Below, in pieces: positions 13,701-25,100 of a DNA stretch of 64,000 nt (positions within the stretch are counted from its first letter, which is position 1; the number at the start of each line of letters is the position of its first letter). The notes under the pieces were generated by a model, which made no database searches, was not told the origin of the DNA, and worked only from the letters and a program-made list of their open reading frames with translations. The stretch is from Pogona vitticeps (Eukaryota; Chordata; Lepidosauria; Squamata; Agamidae): positions 15,098,501 to 15,162,500 of the forward strand of contig NC_135786.1 in the NCBI RefSeq assembly GCF_051106095.1, in the 5' to 3' direction. The position numbers and the translations under genes are program-made.

Positions 13701-16041
13701 GACCTTGAGAAATGTTCTACTGTTCCCCTAACAATGAAATCAGGACCAATTTGTATTTTCAGCAGCGCAGCTGAATTACTGTACAGAATTTCTTTGGTCT
13801 CGTGAATATCTATAATCATATTAAAAACATATTTAATCCATTTGATTGGAATAATATTGATACTTGGTTCATATGATCCCAAAAATTCAAGTAACTGAAT
13901 TTGGTGGCTGGTGACAGGCAAAAAAATATGCTGCCAAGGGAAGCTTGGATGGCTTGTCCTCTGTTGTTCTTCCTTTGGCAGGCAAAGCTCTTTATACTCA
14001 GGTAGACCAACCTGTTGTTGAAAGAAATCTAACTCTTTGAGAACTGGCTTTGTCTTTTATTCTCACTTTTAAAATTTACTTGTTTTTAACATAATGTTTT
14101 TAATTTTTATCTTTTTAGTAGTCTTTATTATTAATAATTCCGAACAGCTGTATCTTAGTAGTAGTAGTAGTTCTGAGCACCTTTTTTATATAGAAAGGTG
14201 AAACATAAGTAAAACAAACAGCAGCAGCTCTCTTTAGATCCACTGTAATCAGATCTTACATCAATGATGTGTATGCATTTACTTCAACTTCTTACTGTAA
14301 GAATGACTGGGACTGACAACAGGCACAGCTAGAAGGAAATCTGGCATTTCCCCTGAATTAAAAAGAGGTCTTGAAGTTAAGGTGATCTCCTGCTGTACTA
14401 GAATCCGCTGTCAAGAGCTCATTCACAACTGCAAAGATTTGTCAAACTTCAATAGACAGAAACACTTCTCATACATATAACACTATGCTAAAAGAACACC
14501 AAAGGAAAATGTATGCTATTTGTGCCACTACATTTATCTTACATTAGTGTCACTCAACCTCAGTATGTTGCCATGGAAACAGAAATTTTCTACGGTATCA
14601 CTAAAAATACATATTAAAATTGGCATTATAGTTTATGCAATTTGAAATGAAAAAGCAAGCTATTCTTTGACTTTGGATTTAAGTTAGGGATTTAAACATT
14701 TTCTAGCAATTATGGTCAAAATGTAGATTTATATTTTATATATAACAAGATAAGTAAGCCATAAACTTTCTGATTTACATAACACATGTCATTCCTTCAC
14801 ATGCAATTTTCACAATGTCCTCAAATTGCTGTTAACAAACTATTTGAGCCTTCTATGGGCTTACAGACAGATATTTAAAATATCAACATGTGTGCATAGA
14901 GACACACATGCACGCTTTGCACTTGAAGCCTGCATTTTAAGATTAGGGATGATCATGGATCTCAATCAATTACTGTGAAAACCAGCTACATAACTCCTAC
15001 GTCCACTCTAATTGGTTTTCTATATGGCTCAGACAGTGCTGTAAAATTTCTTCAAATTTTGAAGCTGTTAGAGGAAGACTAGCTTTCACCAATTTTTCAT
15101 CCAGAAAAAAAAACTTAAGAAAAATTAAGAAACACTTATTTTCATATTAAACCTAAATTTATTTTATAGCTTGAGCAATATAAAACATTTCACTCATTTA
15201 AAAGTTGGGATATAAAGTTACACTATCCAACATATTTATGACACTTTTAAAATGCCTTAGTTTTGAACAAATCAAATTGCTATTCTAAACTGTTGTGCCC
15301 TGTTACCTGTGCACCTAATATATTTGTACCATCTGAGAAGGATGAAATAAATTACATTAGGAATGATTAGGTTTGTAGACAAAATTTGGACAGTGCTAGT
15401 CTACTGTGGCAGTTTGCACCTAACAAAGACAACATGTATACAAACAGTAGGAATATAAAAGCAACAGTGTCCGCCCTCTCCACTGCCCCTGTACACTGCT
15501 AACAAAGACCGTAGTATCTGCTATGTGTCTCAAATTTGAGTATTAGTTATGCCTACAGTGAGCTGGTATACTCCAGTGGGAAGGAGTTGGTAGCGAAGCA
15601 GCCAGAGGCTAGGAGTACAAATCCCTACTGATTCTCCTGGAGTCAGCTGAGATCAACTGGAGCATGTGTGGTTGATGGGCTTAGGTAGCTTTCCTTGTAA
15701 TCTGCGTGGCTTTGGGCAAGCTGCACAATCCCAAAATGCCCCCCCCCCCAGAAGGAGGGAAAGGTAAGCTACTGCTGAATATTTCATAACTAGAAAACCC
15801 TGGGAAGGATGTCATCAGTTAGAATTGGCTTAATCACATAATCACACTGATGCCATTTCGGCGCCAAGTCAAAACCTTCCTGTTCCAGAAGGCTTTTAAT
15901 TGAAATAATATCAGCTGTGGGTCTGATGGCAATTTTTAGAATATATATTTTAATTGCATTTTAATTATTTTGTCTTTTTATTGTATTTTAAATGTTGTAA
16001 GCTGCCCAGAGACCTTTGGGTAGTGTGGATGGCATATAAGC

Positions 16042-16100
<59 letters not shown>

Positions 16101-19100
16101 ATGTTATTATACAGTCATGTGAAAAAGAAAGTGCACCCTCTTTGAATTCTATGTTTTACATATCAGGACATAATAAAAATCATCAATAAAAAAGAGAGGC
16201 TTGAAATATATTAATATAATGTGCCCAGCCTAGCAGTACAAATACAATCTAGATTGTTGTGAAGGGAAAGACCAGAAGCTCCGGGTCTTTCTGGTAGAGC
16301 CGACTCTCTTAAAGACATCCAAGTTGACCCAGACTAGCCCCCCCGCCTCCCCTGGTAGTAAGACAGAACAGGGGGCCGTCGCGCAGGAGTCAGGAGGAGC
16401 ACCTCCGGATGGAAAGGTGTCATGTGCGGTGGATACCAGCAACTTGGAGGAAGCACTTAAGGGGTTAATGACACCTGAGCCATATAAGGAAGAATTGGAG
16501 GGAAGAGAGGAGGAGGGGTTAAACAGGGAAGAAGGGGGGCTGGGATATATAACGGTAAAACGGGATGATATCCCAGGCGGTTGGGAGATGGTCTGGATAG
16601 AGGATCCGTGGACCAAGCGTTGGGAACAAGTGCGTGTGCCTCGGGAGGAGGCCGAGAGGAGACGTAAGAAGGGCCTGATGCAAAAGCCTTCTTACTGGGG
16701 GGAGACGGAGGCCAAGCTTTGGCGTAAGAAGCTGGCTGAGGCTAAGGAGGCGAGTGAAAGAGAGAAGGTGGCCAGGCAAGCATGGCATATAGAAGAGCTG
16801 AGGAAGATGGGCTGCTACCTGGTCCCTGGAGTACCTCGCCAGGAGAAGGAGACCCCACATGGGGGTGGATGGGAGATGAAGAAACCCTCCCACTGTTAAG
16901 TCCGTTTGATCGGGAGGAGAAGGACAAGTTGTTGGGGGAGGTCCCCGTTGGACCTTGGGACTCTGAACCAGTTAAATCTGTTTTTGATACTTCTTGGATA
17001 CCCTTGCCTGAGCCGGTTGTAAGGCAAGAGAACAAAGCAGACATACCAGTTAAGAGTGAAGTTCCTTTTATTCCTGTTAATAAAGAAAAGTTGACAGCAG
17101 AAAAAGCGGTGTCGACTCCTTCTTGGGAAGAGCGGAAAGCCCCGAACCTTGAACCCTCACAATTGTATATAGATTGATACAAATTTATAAACTACTGTAT
17201 ATTTAACTAGAATCAATAACGTACTAAAAATTGAAAAATAAATTCTGTACAAACACAGTGTTTTTACATGAAGCTGAGCAGACAGAAATCTATACTGTAA
17301 GACTAAACCAGAGTATTATAATTAAATATTAATTCACAGCCAAAGGTATTCATACGCACAAGAGGAATCCAGATACCACATCTTGTGTCTTCCTCCAGTG
17401 AATGACTTAACAACATCATCTGCTCCAAGACATCTTGTTCATTCCTAGACCACATAAGTGCATTATCTTTTATTATGGGATTTTTAAAAAATATGAGTCT
17501 GCTAGGACCCTTTAGAAGCACCTGCCTTTCTATCTTCTCATACAGCTGAGGACAGCTACGTACCATTGTTGTGGTGTGACTGATTATGAAGTGCAGGACA
17601 TACGCTCTTAGGTTACCATAGAGCAAGCACCCCAGCCAGCACAGTTGGTGGTGAAGGCTTCTGGGAGTTGTAGTCCAAAACTCCTGAGTAACCCAAGGTT
17701 AAGAACCAGTGGCCCTAGCACATACATTGATTATTTATTTAAAATATTTCTATCCCTTTTCTCCCCAAATGGGACCCATGACGGATTACATCATTAAAAA
17801 GACAATATCCAAAAGCTAAAAACAATAATTGTATCAACCAAGTGCACCTGTGAAGATGGTGGGACTAGGAGAATGATCCCTGATTATCTTAATGCCTTGG
17901 CAGGCTCCCACAGGCAGATGCAATCTTTTAGATAGCTTGGAACCAAGCCATTTAGGGCTTTATAGGTTAAACCTACCTTGAATTGTGCCCAGAAACAGAT
18001 TGGCAGTGATGCTACTGTGACAGGGGAGTTATATGTTCCCTGTAACCAGCCCCAGTTAGCAATCTGGCTGTCGTATTTTGGACCCTCTGGAGTTTCCAAA
18101 CACTTTCCAAAGGCAGCCCCATGTAGAGTGCATTACAGTAATCCAACCAAGATGTAACTAGAGCGTGCGTCATCATGGCCAGATCAGACCTCAAGAAATG
18201 GGTGCAGCTGGCATACTAGTTTTAACTGTGCGAAGGCATTCCTGGCCACTGCTTGAAACCTGAGCATCTAGGCTTAGAGATGAATCCAGGAACACCCCAA
18301 GCTGTGCATCTGTGCTTTAAGAAGTAGTGCAACCCCATCCAGCACAGACTGCGACCCTATTCCTTGATCAGCATTTTGACTGACCAGGAGCACCCCTATC
18401 TTGTCTGGATTAAGTTTCAGTTTATTGACCTTATCCAGTCCATTACTGACACCAGACACTGATTTAGATCTGAAACAGCTTCCTTGGATTTAGACTGAAA
18501 AGGAGACAGAGTTGGGTGTCATATGCGTACTGGTGACACCAAACCCCCAAACTCCCCTAAACCCTTCAGTGTTTTTATGAGCTTGCAAAAGCAGGCTGGC
18601 CACATTACCTCCAAAATACAAACTGCAAGTGAAAAGGTCCGTGATCTATGTGATACTTATTAGCTTACACAACAGTAAATGCAGGTACATCAGAGGTGCT
18701 TTTCCAAAATACAGTACTAATTCTATAGGTAATATATCACTTACTTGTTATCTAACTTCTGAATTTACATCATGTGTTGCCTCTAGAAACAATGTTTAAG
18801 GTATGATGTCGTTTGTCCTTTGTTTTTAAAGAAAGCCATTTCAAAGAGATTCCAAATTAAGAAAGAAGTGAGCAGTTAACAATTAAAGTTATCACCTTAA
18901 TGGACATGAAGTCTGGAAGATATGAGAGCAGTGGGAGCACGTTAGCTGATGTTGAACTCACTGGATTGTTCAGATGTTACATCCTTGCTTTCTGTTTTAT
19001 CTCTTCCTTTCTGCATCCTTGATTCTTTTTATTGTAAATTTTTCAGCCCTTTTTTTAATGGAATTTTGCTAGATGTTTTGGTCTTGAGTGAGTTTTCATG

Positions 19101-22100
19101 TTCAGTATTATATTACTTCAATCTTGTCTTCAGTGTATACTTAAATTCTTTATTTTGTTTACCACACAACTGAGCACCTTAAAAAAGCTCTCCATAAGAA
19201 TATGCTTTGCAAGATAGTCATCCAACATCCTGCTGAAATTGTCATTGTTCTTAAAACTTTTGATAAATTGTCATCTGTGTTTACTCCATATTGTTGTGTC
19301 AGGATTTTATCCTGCAATTTGATATTGAGAATTTTCTAAATAAAGATAAAATGAAAGTGATCCAGCTTTCTTGCATGTTGTTTGACAGATAGCGGAAGTT
19401 TCAACTCTACAAAGCAAGGAGGTTAGAACAGCATTCTACATCTTCAGCTTTATGTTAACACTGGTTCCATGTCAATTCCAAACTGATGATCAGTATCTTT
19501 TGAATGAAGTGTTAACCTTAGAGACTTATGAGGTCACTTTACCATCAATGAGAACACAGTAGCAAACAGTGCTGCCAAAATATATAAAATTTTCTACAAC
19601 AAAAAGGGAATGTTTGTATACCCTCCAGAACTGGATTCTCATAGTTTGGTATATCACCACTGTTTATTCAGCATTAAGCCTCAGGCCAAAATTGTTACAA
19701 GCTGTGAAGAACAGATTAAGACCTTATTGCATACCTAGAGGTGTGCTTGCATTAGGAGTACAATCATCTGAAAACAGATGCTCACAAAGTGGGCAAATTG
19801 AACTTGCTATTCTTTACATATTATGCAGATTGCACATTTTCCTGTTGTTGCAATATCAAAGGCCAATGCTAACATTTTCTTCCCTTTCTTTATACATCCC
19901 AGAGCATCATGGAAAACACAAGACTCAAAAAAGTTGGAGCAAGTCTTGTTTAACACCATGTGTAACAGGAAAAGGATCAGAGAGAATACAGTTGCTGACA
20001 ACACAAGCCTGCATACTGTCACAGCATTCTTGAATCATATGTCTGTTATTTCAGAACATCCAAGTTTCCTCATGATTTTCTAGTCCTTCACTGCATATCA
20101 TATAAAAAGCTTTAGTCAAATCTACAAATGTCATGTAAAGGTTGATCTGCTGCTCCTGATACTTTTCTTGTAGCTGTGAGGTAGCAAATATCATGTAACA
20201 GTCCCTCATTCATTTTGGAAGCCATATTGAGTTTCTTGTGAGAGACTCTCTCTAGGTGCCCTATGTGGCTATTTTGAAGGATTATTGTTAGACTTCTTCT
20301 AGCAGTATTTAGGAGAGAGTTGCTTTGGTGGTTGTCACAAAAAAGCAAAGTGTGCTGTTTATATACCCCTTCATGGGATTTAAAGTGCTCTCTGGGCAGT
20401 TTACAATTTAATTACATAGGCTACACACTGCCTCACCCCCTACCAAGCTGGGTACTCAATTTACCAAACCTGGAAGGATGGAAGGCTAAATGAAACTTGA
20501 GCCAGCTACCTGGGATAGAACACGGGTCATGAGCAGAGTTTTGGCTGCAGTACAGCAGTTTAACTATATCACATCCTGAGTTGACATTTGCCTTTCCTTT
20601 TGTAATGATGAACAACTGTTGCATCTTTACTATCCTGAGGGATTTTGTCACGTGTCCATATTTCTTGACATAGGTGCATCAGTCACTGGACAAGTTGATC
20701 ACCCCCTTTTTTCAGTCCTTAGAATTTTCTGCTGGAGTTGCATCTGCCCTGATATTTTCCACTGGAGAGCTGGCTAATGATCTTTTGTATTTGTTTTGAA
20801 GATGAAGCAAAATCTGATGAATTGTTGATTGGTACTTGTGACAGCCTGCTAATAGCTTCCTCACTCATTTCAGATGGTCCATTCAACACATTTTGAAAAT
20901 GCTCGGTCATTTCTGCAAAAACTATGATTTGCCTGCAATGAGTGTTGAACCGTTGGAGCTGAAGGTAACATGCCCACAGACTGGGGGCCAGCAGCTTTGT
21001 CGATAAGTGATTTGTTGACATACCTTATGCAGTTGGTGTTTTCTTCAAGACGTTTTGATATTTCGTCATCTTTCTCATCAAGCAAATCCTCATGAATATG
21101 TTCTTAAGTCTAAGAACTTTGGGACAATGGCATATGTGGTAGAGATTTCCATTAGTTATCTATGTTTCTGTTTCCAGCTAGACTCTGATCTATATTTACA
21201 TTTAATTTTGGCTCAAGAATCAAATTTGATCACTCATAAGTAGCCTTGAGGATTTAACTTCTTTGATGCTTGCTTTCCTTGTGGTTTATGTGGTGATTTT
21301 ATCTGTGTGTTCAATTTTAAACAAGTAGCAAATGTTCCTTCCAACATTCTGCTCCAAATGTTGTTTTAGTAATGTGTACATCTAGTCTATCTCTACATCT
21401 AATAATGCCACCGAACAGATGCCAATGTTAGGACTGTGGATGCATCTAAGTTGATTTGGTTCAGTTTTAAAGTCAAAACAATGCAGAAGCAATGGTTGTT
21501 GTGGGTTTTTCGGGCTCTTTGGCCATGTTCTGAAGGTTGTTCTTCCTACCGTTTTGGCAGTCTCTGTGGCCGGCATCTTCAAAGGACAGAGTGCTGTCCT
21601 CTGAAGATGCCGGCCACAGAGACTGGCGAAACGTTAGGAAGAACAACCTTCAGAACACGGCCAAAGAGCCCGAAAAACCCACAACAACCATTAGATCCCG
21701 GCCGTGAAAGCCTTTGCGAATACAATGCAGAAGCAGTTCTACAAAACACTAATCCTATGGTTCATGTATCACTTACTATGACTTATTGTCTGAACTTACA
21801 TTATATGATTCCTATAGAAACAGTGTTTAAAATAGTTAATGATATAATACAGAAAAAAACATTGGTTGGAATCCTATTACCTTTTTACAACATGAATGTA
21901 AGTGGCAAATGTAGCAAGAAATCTGCATAGCTATATGCTGTTGTGTGCCAAGTTACTGACTCTGTGCATACCATCAAATCCCCATACTGACTTTTTCAGT
22001 TGTGTCAATTTGCTTCTAAGATTTATGCCAAGTGAGTAGCTTTTCTGGGTGTAACTAATGGGCCAATAAAATTCAAGTTAAAATATATCAAGAAATATCA

Positions 22101-25100
22101 GCACTTACCATTTGAAAATTACTTCATCAGAAAACCAGATTAGATACTAAAAGGTTGTCTGAATAAAAATATCTTTGCATAATGATAAAAGGATAACAAA
22201 TTTGGAGGTGTCTGGCCTTCCTCAGCAAGATGCTCCAAATTCTAGAGGCAGACTCCAAGCACACCCTCTTTCTGTATTCCTGCTAAATATACCTCCAATA
22301 CATTTGAGGGTAAGTGAGAAGGGAATCTCCAGGGAATCTTAATCCCATAAAATGCAAAGGGGAGACTGCGGTTTCAATGTGGAACACTACAAGGACTGCT
22401 ATTCTGGGTTAGAACCATGATCTATGTAAAATTTAATAACACTGTAAATAATCTCTGAAGGAATGTGAAAGGAGCCAATTAGACACTTAAATAGAGCAGA
22501 ATGACAATTGTCACCCCATTGTCTGACCGCAGCACTGAGTAGCAGAAGTAAACTACTACCACCATGCAGGTGAAATTTATGGTTACCTGTGGTTACTAGA
22601 TACTGATAAATCTAGCCCTCATTCATAAATACAGTGAATGGCTTTAAAGAGTGGTGTATGCTAGAATCCTGTAGCAATGCAAAAGCAGCACAGAGTTTTG
22701 CTTGTTTTCACTCTGCTGTGACTGAAAACAGTATTTCTCATATTCTGGAAGAATGAACATGGGTTTAAACCTTCTGTACAGCTTTCAATATCCAAACCTC
22801 AGCTAATGAAGACCAAAAATTCAATGTACAATATGTTAAAGTAAGCCTGGATTATAATGCTGTTTCTTTAGCATATCTTCCCTTTAATTTCCAGAGCTCT
22901 ACTGATAATTCTATATTATCTGGTAACTCTCCCATATAGTTATGACTGACAAGATTCTCCATTTTCTTGTTTCTATGTTTCACTACTATGAAGGAGTCAT
23001 GTTTTATTTTCAGCAACCTTTCATTACAGATATTCAATTATGCTGCAGTTCTACTTCTCACTCCTCTTAATCCAGCCACCTTCCGAAAACTTGGGGAATT
23101 TATATCTGTGCTTTTACCCTTGTAGACACTTTAGAGTACCAGTGTATGAGCTGAAAATTATGTTCTTCTAGCGCCCCTTCCTGGCTAGCATTAGCTTTCA
23201 GTGAAATACATCTCATCCTGGAATCTGTTTCCTTTAAGTGCTGACATAGGAAGACAGACTATACCTTGTAGTATATAGTAGTACCTCGGTTTACAAAACG
23301 GATCCATTCTACACGTTACATAGTATGGAAATTTCGCAAACTGAAACACCAATTGTGCTACGAAAGGGGCGGCGCTATAGATGCAATGCATCCTGAGAAA
23401 ACCCTTTCGTAGTACGAAAAAAGAAAAGAAAACAACGTTAATGAAGATGCCAGTCTTAACTGAGTCAGCACTTGTAAGAATTCCTTTTAATAAAGGTTAC
23501 ACCCTATATTCCAATCAGAAGGAAACCATGGGTACATTAACGATGGTCAAATCAACTGCTGGCTTTTTGTTCAACTGCAGCTATGGTAGAAAAGGAAAAA
23601 AACTATGAAGTGTATGCTTCCAGACTAGCTCCCATCTCTGTGGCTAAGAATGAGCATGTATTCTATCTCCAAGTCCTGAGAATTCTTGAATTTTAGTTCC
23701 CTGCCTATTTATCATATGATTTACATACATTTTAGTATCTGGGTTGAAACGTTTCTATGCAAAAAATTTTTAGATTTTTCACAACATAACAATACACAGC
23801 GTTATACTCTTTCAGTTTCTCACCCAATAGTTGGATTGATGTTGGGATCAAAGCTATCTTCTACAAAGCGCCATACAATGCTTGATTTGCCCACACCAGT
23901 GTCCTGTAAGAGAATCCAAGAGATCACGCTAAGATCATTTAGGCATCAAGAATAAAAATTAAGGCATTTTGTGGTGCTTGTAATAAAATCCTAAATTTTT
24001 ATTAAATTCTGCTTCTCTTATTTTTATATATACCGTTTCAAAGAAAAACTGGCATGCTGTTTTTGACAGGGCTGCGGCTAGCACACAATACTGACGTAGT
24101 ACATGGCACTCTTCATTGCTGCCTTTGCCTCTGCCTCCACAGACAGTGAAGTTTAACAGCTCCACCAGCATACATACTCAGTTCTTCAACAAGACACCTC
24201 ATTCAGAATCTGTTTGACACCATTAACCAGATCAGTTAATTCCCCAGTCTCAAAAATGTCTACCTTGTGTTGATTATTCTTCATCCAGTTCTCTCTTATA
24301 CATACTAAAAGTGTATCCAGTAACCAACCAGGCATGTGCCCAGAAGCACAAGCAATAGTTGATTAATTAGCAGCTATTTGCCACTGCAACATATGCCAAT
24401 TGACTTATACAAGTCTAAATCAGCAATTAGATTCTGGCCACAATTTCCTGAAAAAGGAAAAAATTCCAGTACTTTACATTGGTAGAACAAACGAGTATCC
24501 CAATGAGTAAAAAGCAATATACTTGTTGAGATTTTGTAGCTGTTGCTATTTTCGCTGGGTATGTTCTTATGGGCGTACTTTCAAATTGTTTTAAACTTGT
24601 AAAAGGTTCCCCTTGACAATTTTTGTCCAGTCGTGTTTGACTCTAGGGGGCGGTGCTCATCCCCGTTTCCAAGCCATAGAGCCAGCGTTTGTCCAAAGAC
24701 AATCTTCAGTGGTCACATGGCCAGTGCGACTTAGACACGGAACACTGTTACCTTCCCACCTAAGTGGTCCCTATTTATCTACTTGCATTTGCATGCTTTC
24801 GAACTACTAGGTTGGCGGGAGCTGGGACAAGCGACAGGAGCTCACTCCGTCGCGTGGATTCGATCTTACGACTGCTTGGTCTTCTGACCCTGCAGCACAG
24901 GCTTCTGCGGTTTAGCCCACAGTGCCACCATGTCCCTTTTAAACTTGTACTGACCTTATAAATTAGTGCTCTCAAATAGGTTATATCATTAATAACCATC
25001 TCAGGTCTTGCAATTTGAAAGCCATAACTTCCTATATTGTATCAATCTACTGTATCTCATTTTTTCACTTCCTGGTTTTCTACTACTTTCCACTTTTCAT

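Noticed and set aside
13508-14010. 137- and 64-codon minus-strand frames as a gene
   Set aside because: AT-rich intron, no motif, no plausible splice partners.
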